A stretch of 35,604 nt of DNA from Psychromarinibacter halotolerans (GTDB taxonomy: Bacteria > Pseudomonadota > Alphaproteobacteria > Rhodobacterales > Rhodobacteraceae), in the NCBI RefSeq assembly GCF_029168315.1, contig NZ_JARGYD010000017.1, positions 1-35,604 on the forward strand, read 5' to 3'. A program made the translations under genes and the position numbers. Positions 8,257 to 15,982 of the stretch are shown here, in pieces. Each line of letters starts with the position of its first letter. The first letter of the stretch is position 1. Under the pieces are notes generated by a model that was given only the letters and a program-made list of their open reading frames with translations, ran no database searches and was not told where the DNA came from.

Positions 8257-8577
8257 ATGACTGCCGAAGCGACGCGGGAATCCTGGGCCTGGGTGAAGGT
8301 CTTGCTGGCGGCATGGCTTGTCGCCTGGTTGGGGTCGTTCACCGCGCTCTGGATCGAACCGACCGAGGAACTGGGCCTGTCCGGTAACTGGAACCGGTTG
8401 CGTGTCCTGATGCTTTGGCAGGCGGTGGCAACCGTGCTTGCGATGCTGTGCGCGCTTCAGGCCCCGCTTCTGCCTCGCGGTTCGCGGCGGCGTCGGGCGG
8501 CCTATTTCCCGCTTGGCGTCCTGGTCATCACCGTCGCGGTCGCCAGCCTGATGGCGCTGTGGGTCGGACTGTCCTGA
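8257..8577 (+). CDS. Small three-helix membrane protein, unknown function
   Basis: A 106-residue hydrophobic protein that I do not recognise. Three likely membrane segments are visible at about 14-34 (VKVLLAAWLVAWLGSFTALWI), 52-70 (VLMLWQAVATVLAMLCALQA) and 84-105 (AYFPLGVLVITVAVASLMALW), with a basic RGSRRRRR loop before the third, which predicts that loop to be cytoplasmic. The frame is open from a GTG at 8233, but GGGGAGG at 8241-8247 places translation at the ATG at 8257. It follows the ankyrin gene closely on the same strand. Confidence 0.65.
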   Translation: MTAEATRESWAWVKVLLAAWLVAWLGSFTALWIEPTEELGLSGNWNRLRVLMLWQAVATVLAMLCALQAPLLPRGSRRRRAAYFPLGVLVITVAVASLMALWVGLS

Positions 8578-8601
8578 AAGAAACGTAGGCCGCAAACGCG
8601 A

Positions 8602-8623
8602 ACGGCGCCCCGTGGGGCGCCGT
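8602..8623 (-). terminator. Perfect GC hairpin after ffs
   Basis: A perfect inverted repeat, ACGGCGCCCC (8602-8611) and GGGGCGCCGT (8614-8623), lies just beyond the 3' end of the SRP RNA on the minus strand. It is followed on that strand by TCGCGTTTG, which has only a weak T content. It is symmetric, so it may also end the membrane-protein transcript coming from the plus strand. Confidence 0.7.
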
Positions 8624-8630
8624 CGTAGGG

Positions 8631-8726
8631 TGAGAGGCTGATCACGACCCAAGCGGGTCTCGTTACGGCTGCTTCCTTCCGGACCTGACCGGGTTGGCGA
8701 GGCGCCTGCCCGCGCCAACCTCTCAA
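8631..8726 (-). ncRNA. ffs: Signal recognition particle RNA, bacterial small (4.5S) type
   Basis: The minus strand carries the nearly invariant SRP domain IV core, GGTCAGGTCCGGAAGGAAGC, at about 8669-8690. The flanks form the long rod of a 4.5S-type RNA. GAGAGG near the 5' end pairs with CCTCTC at 8631-8638, and GGTTGGCG pairs internally with CGCCAACC. The RNA is about 96 nt; exact ends are estimated from the pairing. It binds Ffh and targets membrane proteins to FtsY and SecYEG. It is a stand-alone transcription unit with a promoter and a hairpin. In many bacteria ffs is near dnaX, and here it is about 2 kb away on the same strand. Confidence 0.93.
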
Positions 8727-8731
8727 GCCGT

Positions 8732-8760
8732 CATCTAGGCGATCCGGCGACCGGTTTCAA
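8732..8760 (-). promoter_or_regulatory. Promoter of ffs
   Basis: On the minus strand, TTGAAA (8755-8760) is a near-consensus -35. A 17-base spacer leads to TAGATG (8732-8737) as the -10. Initiation would fall about 6-8 bases downstream, at the predicted 5' end of the SRP RNA. The spacing and position make this a good sigma70 candidate. Confidence 0.65.
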
Positions 8761-8779
8761 GTCATGTGTCGCACGTCTT

Positions 8780-8812
8780 GCCCGCCCCCGGATGCGCGGG
8801 GACGGGGCGGGC
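8780..8812 (-). terminator. GC hairpin after cpdB
   Basis: GCCCGCCCC (8780-8788) pairs with GGGGCGGGC (8804-8812) in a 9-bp stem, 14 bases beyond the cpdB stop. There is no T-run, so it may end transcription inefficiently or act as an mRNA 3' stabiliser. Confidence 0.45.
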
Positions 8813-8825
8813 GCTTGTGCCGGGC

Positions 8826-10805
8826 CTACAGCGTGATGCGGTAGCGGGCGAAGCCGTCCGGGCCGTCCCCCGCCGCTTCGATCTCCATGCCCGAGACCGT
8901 ATCGACATAGGCTTCTGCCGCCGGACCTGTGTCGAACAGCACCGTCGCGCCGTCCAATGGGGCGAACGTCCAGTTCGCGTCCGCCGACGGGTTGATGGTG
9001 CCTTGTTCGACGATATAGCGCACGATGACGTCGCGGTTGGTGTCCGGCCCCTCGAAGATGATCGTCGAGCCGTCCGCGCCCGGGAAACTGCCGCCGCCCG
9101 AGGCGCGGTAGTTGTTCGTCGCGATCACGAACTCTTGCGCCGGATCCACGGGCGCGCCGTCGAACATCAGGTTCACGATGCGGTTGGTGTCCGGGTTGAT
9201 GACCTCTCCCTCGCGGTCGTATTTCATCGGCTGAGACAGGTCGATCTGGTAGGTCACGCCGTCGATCACGTCGAAGTTATAGCTGGGGAAATCCGGGTTC
9301 AGCAGCACCGCGTCCGTCGCGCCAGCCTCGACCTGATTGAACATCCCGGCCGAGCGTTCCAGCCAGTCCTTCACCTGCGCCCCGGTGATCTTCACCGCGC
9401 GAATGGTGTTTGGATACAGGTACAGGTCCGCGACGTTCTTGATCGCCACGTCGCCTGCCGGCACATCGGTGTAATAGTCCGGCCCGCCACGGCCCCCGGC
9501 CTTGAACGGCGCGGCGGCGGACAGGATCGGCAGGCCCTCGTACTCGGTGCCCTGCATCATCTGTTCGATGTACCAAAGCTGCGCCTGGCTCACGATCTGA
9601 ACGGACGGGTCGTCCGCCACCAGCGCAAAGTAGGAATGCAGCGGCGCCGAGGTTTTGCCAACCGCGCGGCGGACATAGGCCAGCGTCTCTTCGTGTTCCT
9701 GCTGCACCGACGCCTCGACCTCGGGGTCGCTTTCGACCAGCGCGGTGACCGACCGGTCCTCGTTCCGCTTCGAGATCGGCCGCGCCGAGGTTTCGGAACT
9801 GACGACGCGCCACTGGTTGCCGTCCATCTCCAGCATCAGGTCGATCAGCCCAAGGTGCGAGCCCCAGAAGCCGCCCATCGTCGCGGGCTTGCCGTGGATC
9901 GTCCCGGCGGCAACATCGACTGCGGCGAATTCGTCGTAGTCCGGGCTTGGGAAGACAAGGTGGCTGTGCCCGGTCATCACGGCGTCGATCCCGTCGACGG
10001 CGGCCAGTGGCACGCTGGCGTTTTCCATCCCTTCGGTATGGTTCGCCGACCCGATGCCGGAGTGCGACAGCGCGATGATGATGTCGGCTCCAGCCTCGAC
10101 CATCTCGGGAACCCAAGCCTGCGCGGTGGTGACGATGTCGCGCACCTGCACGTTGCCTTCAAGGTGCTTGCGGTCCCAGTTCATGATCTGCGGCGGGGTG
10201 AAGCCGATGACGCCCACCTTGATCTGGTGCGTGTTCCCGGCGCCGTCGGTGACGGTCTTGTCGAGGATCGCGTAGGGCTTGAACAGGGTCTTGTCGTCCC
10301 GCGGCCCGGCGCCCTGTTCCAGCGCGACGTTCGACAGCACGACGGGGAAGTCTGCGCCCGCCATCGACTTCATCAGAAAATCTAGGCCGTAGTTGAATTC
10401 GTGGTTGCCGATGGTCGTTGCGTCATAGCCCAGCGTGTTCATCGCCTTGATGATCGGGTGCATGTCGCCGTCGCTCATCCCGCGTTCATAGGCGATATAG
10501 TCGCCCATCGGGTTGCCTTGGATCAGGTCGCCGTTGTCCAGCAGCATCGCGTTCGTCGCCTCGGCGCGGATCTCGTCGACGATGGACGCGGTGCGCGACA
10601 GGCCCAGCGTATCGACGGGGCGGTCGGCGTAATAGTCGTAGGGGAAGACGTGAACGTGAAGGTCCGTCGTCTCCATCAGGCGAAGGTGGACCTGGTTCGC
10701 GGCGGCGCGGGCGGAATACGGATGCAGCGCGATCAACGAGGCGCCGGCGGCGGTGCCGGCAAGGAACGCCCGGCGGTTGAGTGCGATGGAATGCTTTTGG
10801 GTCAT
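8826..10805 (-). CDS. cpdB: 2',3'-cyclic-nucleotide 2'-phosphodiesterase/3'-nucleotidase
   Basis: A 659-residue periplasmic metallophosphatase that hydrolyses 2',3'-cyclic nucleotides and 3'-nucleotides to release nucleosides and phosphate. The N-terminus NRRAFLAGTAAGASLIAL is a twin-arginine signal, with cleavage after about residue 35 (ARA-AAN). Calcineurin-like metal motifs follow: TTDLHVH (47-52), LLDNGDLIQGN (88-98), GNHEFNYG (133-140), then ALSHSGIG and VMTGHSH. The C-terminal 5'-nucleotidase domain contains YRASGGGSFPG. This matches CpdB in length and domain order. The enterobacterial CpdB uses Sec, so the Tat signal is a lineage feature. GGAGAATC precedes the ATG. It is divergent from nudC. 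Confidence 0.94.
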   Translation of the reverse strand: MTQKHSIALNRRAFLAGTAAGASLIALHPYSARAAANQVHLRLMETTDLHVHVFPYDYYADRPVDTLGLSRTASIVDEIRAEATNAMLLDNGDLIQGNPMGDYIAYERGMSDGDMHPIIKAMNTLGYDATTIGNHEFNYGLDFLMKSMAGADFPVVLSNVALEQGAGPRDDKTLFKPYAILDKTVTDGAGNTHQIKVGVIGFTPPQIMNWDRKHLEGNVQVRDIVTTAQAWVPEMVEAGADIIIALSHSGIGSANHTEGMENASVPLAAVDGIDAVMTGHSHLVFPSPDYDEFAAVDVAAGTIHGKPATMGGFWGSHLGLIDLMLEMDGNQWRVVSSETSARPISKRNEDRSVTALVESDPEVEASVQQEHEETLAYVRRAVGKTSAPLHSYFALVADDPSVQIVSQAQLWYIEQMMQGTEYEGLPILSAAAPFKAGGRGGPDYYTDVPAGDVAIKNVADLYLYPNTIRAVKITGAQVKDWLERSAGMFNQVEAGATDAVLLNPDFPSYNFDVIDGVTYQIDLSQPMKYDREGEVINPDTNRIVNLMFDGAPVDPAQEFVIATNNYRASGGGSFPGADGSTIIFEGPDTNRDVIVRYIVEQGTINPSADANWTFAPLDGATVLFDTGPAAEAYVDTVSGMEIEAAGDGPDGFARYRITL

Positions 10806-10962
10806 GACGATTCTCCGTGGACGATGACGCCAAGCCTATAGCGGCCGCGTGTGACGCCAAAGCGATGGAATAGTCCGTGGCGTGTTCGTGCCGATCCGGG
10901 CGTCGATTGCCTCTGGCCCGCGTGCGTGCCAACAAAGGGCGGACAGATAAGGGGCAGGTGCG

Positions 10963-11922
10963 GTGCGGATCGCGGAAACGGTGACTTTCGGAGGCTCGGC
11001 GCTGAACCGGGCGGCAGAACTGCGCGGCGACAGCGCGGGCATGGCGGCGCGGATGGTCGACCCCGTAGCAGGGTTCTTGCCGATCTGGCGCGGCAAACCG
11101 CTGTTCGACGGGCCGGAACAGGACGGGCTGGCATGGCTGCCGCCCGGGCATTCGGTCGTCGCGGGGGCCGAGGCGGTGTTCCTTGGGCTGGAGGGCGATG
11201 CGCCGCGCTTTGCCTGCGACATATCGGACTGGGAACCGGCCGAGATCCCCGACACGCTGGGCGCGTTCCTAGACCCGTCGCAGCAGCGGCATCCCGACCT
11301 GCCGGGGCAAGAGGTGTTCGCCGAACTGCGCGCCGCGATGACCCGCCTGACACCGCGTGACGCGGAATTGGCCGCGACCGCGAAGGCGATCACCGGCTGG
11401 CACGAAAGCCACGGTTTTTGCGCCCGTTGCGGTCAGCCCACCGACATCGCGATGAGCGGTTGGCAGCGCGACTGCCCGGCCTGCGGCACGCACCATTTCC
11501 CGCGCACTGATCCGGTCGTGATCATGCTGATCACGCAGGGCAACAAGGTGCTGATGGGCCGCAGCCCCCACTGGCCCGAAGGTATGTATTCGCTTCTCGC
11601 CGGTTTCGTCGAACCCGGCGAGACGATCGAAGCCGCCGTGCGCCGCGAGGTCATGGAAGAGGCCGGGGTGCACGTGGGTGAGGTCGGTTATCTGGCATCC
11701 CAGCCGTGGCCGTTTCCGTCGTCGCTGATGTTCGGATGCCGGGGCGAGGCGCTGAGCGAAAAGATCACCGTCGATCCCGTCGAGATCGCCGATGCGATCT
11801 GGGTCAGCCGGGAAGAGATGATGGATGTCTTCGCCGGAAACAGCCAGCGGTTAAAACCGGCGCGGGAAGGCGCGATCGCGCATTTCCTGATTTGGAACTG
11901 GCTGGCGGACAGGCTAGACTAG
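10963..11922 (+). CDS. nudC: NAD+ diphosphatase / RNA deNADding Nudix hydrolase
   Basis: A 319-residue NudC that cleaves NADH/NAD+ to NMN(H) and AMP and can remove NAD caps from RNA. The four-Cys zinc site is C153, C156, C171 and C174. The Nudix box runs from G214 (GFVEPGETIEAAVRREVMEE, 214-233). The NudC-specific SQPWPFPSS is at 246-254. The start chosen is the GTG at 10963, preceded by AAGGGG about 10 bases upstream; another GTG lies 4 bases upstream out of frame. A 157-base spacer separates it from cpdB. The gene is followed at 34 bases by the SRPBCC gene on the same strand. Confidence 0.95.
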   Translation: MRIAETVTFGGSALNRAAELRGDSAGMAARMVDPVAGFLPIWRGKPLFDGPEQDGLAWLPPGHSVVAGAEAVFLGLEGDAPRFACDISDWEPAEIPDTLGAFLDPSQQRHPDLPGQEVFAELRAAMTRLTPRDAELAATAKAITGWHESHGFCARCGQPTDIAMSGWQRDCPACGTHHFPRTDPVVIMLITQGNKVLMGRSPHWPEGMYSLLAGFVEPGETIEAAVRREVMEEAGVHVGEVGYLASQPWPFPSSLMFGCRGEALSEKITVDPVEIADAIWVSREEMMDVFAGNSQRLKPAREGAIAHFLIWNWLADRLD

Positions 11923-11956
11923 GCGCCGGGGCAGGGCGGTCAAACAGGCGGAACGC

Positions 11957-12424
11957 ATGAAGTTTTCCACGCGCGAGGATATCGAAGCGCCGATCGAGCA
12001 TGTCTGGGCATCGGTCACCCGGTTCAAGCGGTTCGAACGGCAGCTGTTGCGTCGCGGTGCCGAGGTTGTGCGATCCGATGCCGCCGGGCAGCCCGGGCCG
12101 GGCACCGAGTGGACCGTGACGTTCGAATACCGCGGCAAGCCCCGCACGGTCGAGGCGAAGGTGACAGAGTTCGACCGGCCGCACGCGATGAAGCTGTCCA
12201 GCCATTCCGGCGGTGTCGAGGGGCTGGTGTCCATCGACCTTGTTGCCCTGTCGCCGCGCCGCACCCGGCTTCAGGTCGGCGTGGAGCTGACCGCGACGAA
12301 CCTGTCCGCGCGCCTGCTGTTGCAGTCGCTGAAATTCGCCAAAAGCAATCTGAACAAGCGGTTCACAGACCGGATCTACGAATTCGCACAGGACGTCGAA
12401 AGCGACTACGTGAACGCGGTCTGA
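11957..12424 (+). CDS. SRPBCC-fold protein, unknown ligand
   Basis: A 155-residue cytosolic protein. The START/polyketide-cyclase-like fold is suggested by the opening MKFSTREDIEAPIEHVWASVTRFKRFE, by the central TEWTVTFEYRGKPRTVEAKVTEF strands, and by a long C-terminal helix (LLLQSLKFAKSNLNKRFTDRIYEFAQDVE). Such proteins bind small hydrophobic ligands, and nothing here identifies the ligand. It is probably co-transcribed with nudC. A GGCGG lies close to the ATG. Confidence 0.75.
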   Translation: MKFSTREDIEAPIEHVWASVTRFKRFERQLLRRGAEVVRSDAAGQPGPGTEWTVTFEYRGKPRTVEAKVTEFDRPHAMKLSSHSGGVEGLVSIDLVALSPRRTRLQVGVELTATNLSARLLLQSLKFAKSNLNKRFTDRIYEFAQDVESDYVNAV

Positions 12425-12430
12425 CCGGTG

Positions 12431-12454
12431 GCGCCCCCGCTTTCGCGGAGGCGC
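12431..12454. terminator. Hairpin between convergent SRPBCC and fucU genes
   Basis: GCGCC-C-CCGC (12431-12440) pairs with GCGG-A-GGCGC (12445-12454) around a TTTC loop with a single mismatch. It lies in the 52-base spacer between two convergent stop codons and could serve both transcripts. There is no T-run on either side. Confidence 0.4.
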
Positions 12455-12476
12455 GGGGCATTGGGTCGCCCGTGTC

Positions 12477-12929
12477 TTAGGCGTCGGGCGGGATCACGCC
12501 TTTACGCAGCATGAAGCAGCCGTAAAACCGGCGCTCGCCGGTCTGGATCACCGCGTAGGCCTCTTTCGCAAGGTCGTAGAACGCGAAGCGTTCGATGCCG
12601 ATCATCTTGCGCGGCTCGCCCTCGGCGGCGTCGATGACCGACTGCACCTCGGCCTGAACCGGCGCGATTTCGTCCGGGGCGTCGACGATCTCCATCCGGC
12701 CCGCGAAGTCGGGCACGAAGGTGTCCAGCGGCAGCACGGACAGCACCGCCTCGGCGGCTTGGGCCGAGGTCAGGTTATCCATCCGCAGCAGATCGCCATA
12801 GACCGTCTGCCGGGCAATGCTGTCGGCGGGAAAGTTGGTGTCGGACAGGATCAGATAGTCGCCGTGGCCCATTGCGCGCAACGCGTAGAGCACCTCTGCG
12901 TTGAGGCGCGGGTCGATGCCTTTGAGCAT
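12477..12929 (-). CDS. fucU: RbsD/FucU family sugar mutarotase
   Basis: A 150-residue mutarotase of the FucU (L-fucose) branch, which interconverts sugar anomers after import. The N-terminus MLKGIDPRLNAEVLYALRAMGHGD places the catalytic His at position 22, as in FucU. The next conserved acid is in LSDTNFP (about residue 30). The C-terminal EPRKMIGIERFAFYDLA and ERRFYGCFMLRKGV are also family-typical. GGAGGAAG precedes the ATG at 12929; the open frame continues upstream but only over the ABC gene. It lies 29 bases downstream of the ABC ATPase in the same operon, which suggests a fucose- or related pyranose-type substrate. The exact sugar is inferred. Confidence 0.85.
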   Translation of the reverse strand: MLKGIDPRLNAEVLYALRAMGHGDYLILSDTNFPADSIARQTVYGDLLRMDNLTSAQAAEAVLSVLPLDTFVPDFAGRMEIVDAPDEIAPVQAEVQSVIDAAEGEPRKMIGIERFAFYDLAKEAYAVIQTGERRFYGCFMLRKGVIPPDA

Positions 12930-12958
12930 GGTCTTCCTCCGGAAGTCTTGGGGCGGCG

Positions 12959-14023
12959 TCAGGCCAGACGCGCGCCCGTGGATTTGTCGAACAGATGAAT
13001 CGCCGCGGGGTCGGCGGCAAGGGTGATCGTGTCCCCGACACGATAATTGCCACGCTCGCGCAGGACGGATGTCACCTCGGACTTGCCGGACCGGATCACA
13101 AGATGCGTCTCGGCGCCGGTGGGTTCGACAACTGCGACCTCTCCGGGCAGACCTTCGCCGGCGGGCGACAGGGCCTCGGGGCGGATGCCCAGCGTCACCT
13201 CGCGGCCGTCCTCGCAATGGGCGTTCCCCGCGACGCGCAGCTGGGTGGCGCCGGTGTCGGCCAGGATCATGCCGTCGCGCTGGCGCAGCACGGCGGGCAG
13301 CATGTTCATCGACGGCGAGCCGATGAAGCTGGCCACGAAGGTGTTCGCGGGCGTGTCGTACAGTTCCAGCGGGGTGCCGATCTGTTCGATATGACCGCCC
13401 TGCATCACCACGATCCTGTCGGCCATCGTCATCGCCTCGATCTGGTCGTGGGTGACATAGACCGTCGTGGTCTGCAGCCGCTGATGCAGTTCGCGGATCT
13501 CGGTCCGCATCTGCACCCGCAGCTTGGCGTCGAGGTTCGACAGCGGTTCGTCGAACAGGAAGACCTGCGGATCGCGCACGATGGCGCGTCCCATCGCCAC
13601 CCGCTGCCGCTGGCCACCCGACAGGGCGCGGGGATAGCGGTTCAGGTATTCGGTCAGCCCGAGAATCTCGGCCGCGCGGCGAACGCGGTCTTGGATCTCG
13701 TCCTTGGGCATCCCGGCCATCTTCAACGAGAAAGCCATGTTCGCGCCGACGGTCTTGTGCGGGTAAAGCGCGTAGTTCTGGAACACCATCGCGATGTCGC
13801 GCTTGGACGGCGGCAGGTTGTTCACCACGCGGTCGCCGATGGAAATCGAGCCCGAGGTGATACCCTCGAGCCCCGCGATCATTCTCAGCAGCGTGGACTT
13901 GCCGCAGCCCGACGGCCCGACAAGCACGACGAACTCGCCATCGGATATGTCAAATTCCACACCGTGAATGACCTCCAGAGAACCGTAGTTCTTGCGAAGA
14001 TCGCGGATCCGTACCTCGGCCAT
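12959..14023 (-). CDS. Sugar ABC transporter ATP-binding protein (UgpC/MalK type)
   Basis: A 354-residue ATPase of the CUT1 sugar-importer family. Walker A is GPSGCGKS (36-43), the Q-loop is in FQNYALYPH, the signature is LSGGQ (134-138), and Walker B is FLFDEP (155-160), followed by the D-loop SNLDAKL and H-loop VTHDQIEA. The C-terminal TOBE region has LGIRPEAL. GGGAGGAATTC precedes the ATG at 14023. It is transcribed divergently from the binding protein and two permeases, which lack an ATPase of their own, so it should energise that importer. It shares its operon with fucU. Confidence 0.94.
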   Translation of the reverse strand: MAEVRIRDLRKNYGSLEVIHGVEFDISDGEFVVLVGPSGCGKSTLLRMIAGLEGITSGSISIGDRVVNNLPPSKRDIAMVFQNYALYPHKTVGANMAFSLKMAGMPKDEIQDRVRRAAEILGLTEYLNRYPRALSGGQRQRVAMGRAIVRDPQVFLFDEPLSNLDAKLRVQMRTEIRELHQRLQTTTVYVTHDQIEAMTMADRIVVMQGGHIEQIGTPLELYDTPANTFVASFIGSPSMNMLPAVLRQRDGMILADTGATQLRVAGNAHCEDGREVTLGIRPEALSPAGEGLPGEVAVVEPTGAETHLVIRSGKSEVTSVLRERGNYRVGDTITLAADPAAIHLFDKSTGARLA

Positions 14024-14119
14024 GCGCTTGAATTCCTCCCTTGCCCCCTCCGGGCTTGGGCAGGTTAAGCGAAGGGACAAGCGGCTGTCCATCGCCGAAA
14101 TTTTAAGCCCGAAGCAAGC

Positions 14120-14149
14120 TTGACAGGTCACGAAGCCGCGCCGCACAGT
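14120..14149 (+). promoter_or_regulatory. Candidate promoter of the sugar ABC binding-protein operon
   Basis: TTGACA (14120-14125) is a perfect -35. An 18-base spacer leads to CACAGT (14144-14149) as a weak -10 match. It lies 80 bases before the binding-protein start in the 205-base divergent spacer. The weak -10 would suit an activated promoter, which is inference. Confidence 0.4.
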
Positions 14150-14228
14150 TGGCCGCGTGCGGCTTTGCGTCGCTGCCGGCAACGGGAGAGGAGGCCCGAC
14201 CCGGCGACAAGACAGGGAGGATGTCTTA

Positions 14229-15881
14229 ATGAGAAAAGAAGTTTACAACTATTTGCAGCGTACCGGCCGGATGAAGCGCCGGGATTTGCTGAAGGGTATG
14301 GCGGGCGCGGGTTCGGTTGCCGCGTTCTCCGGCGTGTTCACCGGGGCAAGCGTGCGGCCGGTCTGGGCGCAGGACAGTGCCGCTTTGCGGGCCGAGATCC
14401 TGAAGATCCCCGGCGTCGGCATGGGCAGCCCGACCGACTCTGACTGGCAGAAGGTCGGCGAGCTTTGCCTTGGCCCGATCAAAGAGGTCGTTTCGGAAGG
14501 CGAATTCGCCGGCGTCGAGCTGACCTTCATGGGCCTAAACAACCAGAACCTGCACAACTTCCTGTTCCGCGGGTTCCTGAAGCCGTGGGAGGCCTACACA
14601 GGCGCCAAGATCAACTGGATCGACCTTGCGCAGGCCGACTACAACGCGCGCCTGCAGCAATCCATCGCCACCGGCACGGTCGATTTCGACATCGTCGAGA
14701 TGGGCGCGCCGTTCGAAGGCGACGTTCTGGGTCGCGGCATGGCGTCCGAGATGCCCCAGTGGGTCGCCGACATCATCGACATGGATGACTACGTCGACTA
14801 CCTGAAGGCACCCGTCGGCACATGGGATGGCAAGACCTATCGCGTGTCGATTGACGGCGACTGCCACACCTTCGCCTACCGCAAGGACTACTTCGGCGAA
14901 GGCTCGTTGACCGGCCGCGAGGTTCCGACGACGTGGCAAGAGATCAACGAGGTCTCGAAGATGCTGGCCGGACAGTCCGACCCGCTGACCGGGCTGGACG
15001 CGCATGGCTACCTTGACCCGCTGAAGGGCTGGGGCGGCTTCGGCTTCTACTTCCTCGAAAATCGCGCCGCGCCCTATGTGAAGCATCCGGACGATCCGGC
15101 ATGGCTGTTCGATCCGGACACCATGAAGCCGCGCGTCAACAACCCGGGCTGGGTGCAGGCGATCCAGGACGTTATGGACCTGATCGCCACCGACGGCGCC
15201 TATCCGCCGGACCAGATAAACGCCGACCCCGGCACGACCGCGTTCCAGCAGTTCCTTGCCGGCACCGGCTCGATGCTGACGTGGTGGGGCGACGTGGGCT
15301 CCAGCGCGCGGACGTCCGACACCTCGGTCGTGGGCGACGTCGTGGGCTTCGACATCAACCCCGCCTCGGACCGCCGCTACAACGCGGCCTCGGGCGCGTG
15401 GGAAGACACCCGGAACGAGGCGCCGAACATGGCCTACCTCGGGTGGGGCGTTTACGTCATGGCGACCGTCGAGGGCGACGAGAAGAAGAAGAAAGCCGCG
15501 TGGTCGGCCGCCGCGCACCTTGGCGGCAAGGACCTGTCGCTGTGGGCCTCGGCCTATCCTTCGGGCTTCCAGCCCTACCGCAACTCGCACTTCCAGTACG
15601 ACGAGTGGGAAGCCGCCGGGTACGACCGCGACTATATCGAGGATTACCTCGGGTCGAACCTGGACAGCTACAACCACCCGAACGCGGCGCTGGAACCCCG
15701 TATTCCGGGCATCTTCCAGTACTACTCGGTCGCCGAGGACGAACTGGCGAAGGGCTTCGCCGGCCAGTACGGCAGCGCGCAAGAGACCGCGGATGCCATC
15801 GCCGCTGCGTGGGAGAACATCACCGACCAGATCGGCCGCGAGCAGCAGATCGAGTTGTACAAGGCCTCGCTGGGGATGTGA
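14229..15881 (+). CDS. Sugar ABC transporter substrate-binding protein, Tat-exported
   Basis: A 550-residue periplasmic binding protein of the extracellular solute-binding family 1 type. A 14-residue leader precedes MKRRDLLKGMAGAGSVAAF, a twin-arginine signal, with likely cleavage after VWAQ (about residue 48). The body contains WIDLAQADYNARLQQSIATGTVDFDIVEMG and SGFQPYRNSHF, typical of sugar-binding proteins. It is much longer than the usual ~420 residues. GGGAGG at 14215-14220 supports the ATG at 14229 over the in-frame ATG at 14271. Its first ten codons (AGA AAA GAA GTT ...) are A/T-rich compared with neighbours, which is common at highly expressed starts. It is the first gene of the operon with two permeases. 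Confidence 0.9.
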   Translation: MRKEVYNYLQRTGRMKRRDLLKGMAGAGSVAAFSGVFTGASVRPVWAQDSAALRAEILKIPGVGMGSPTDSDWQKVGELCLGPIKEVVSEGEFAGVELTFMGLNNQNLHNFLFRGFLKPWEAYTGAKINWIDLAQADYNARLQQSIATGTVDFDIVEMGAPFEGDVLGRGMASEMPQWVADIIDMDDYVDYLKAPVGTWDGKTYRVSIDGDCHTFAYRKDYFGEGSLTGREVPTTWQEINEVSKMLAGQSDPLTGLDAHGYLDPLKGWGGFGFYFLENRAAPYVKHPDDPAWLFDPDTMKPRVNNPGWVQAIQDVMDLIATDGAYPPDQINADPGTTAFQQFLAGTGSMLTWWGDVGSSARTSDTSVVGDVVGFDINPASDRRYNAASGAWEDTRNEAPNMAYLGWGVYVMATVEGDEKKKKAAWSAAAHLGGKDLSLWASAYPSGFQPYRNSHFQYDEWEAAGYDRDYIEDYLGSNLDSYNHPNAALEPRIPGIFQYYSVAEDELAKGFAGQYGSAQETADAIAAAWENITDQIGREQQIELYKASLGM

Positions 15882-15904
15882 CCTGACCGGTCCGACAACA
15901 CTTT

Positions 15905-15931
15905 GGGGCGCGGCGGCAAACGTCGCGCCCC
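15905..15931 (+). other. Intercistronic hairpin between binding protein and permease
   Basis: GGGGCGCG (15905-15912) pairs perfectly with CGCGCCCC (15924-15931) across an 11-base loop in the 101-base gap after the binding-protein stop. Such hairpins commonly protect the binding-protein mRNA and reduce read-through into permease genes, giving a high binding-protein to permease ratio. There is no T-run. Confidence 0.55.
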
Positions 15932-15982
15932 GATACGGCAAAGGGGACGCGGGCGAAGACCCGCGATACGGGGGAGACGGGC

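Noticed and set aside
8766..10385. A 539-codon plus-strand frame opposite cpdB
   Set aside because: Shadow of the CpdB gene, whose motifs and Tat signal are clear on the minus strand.
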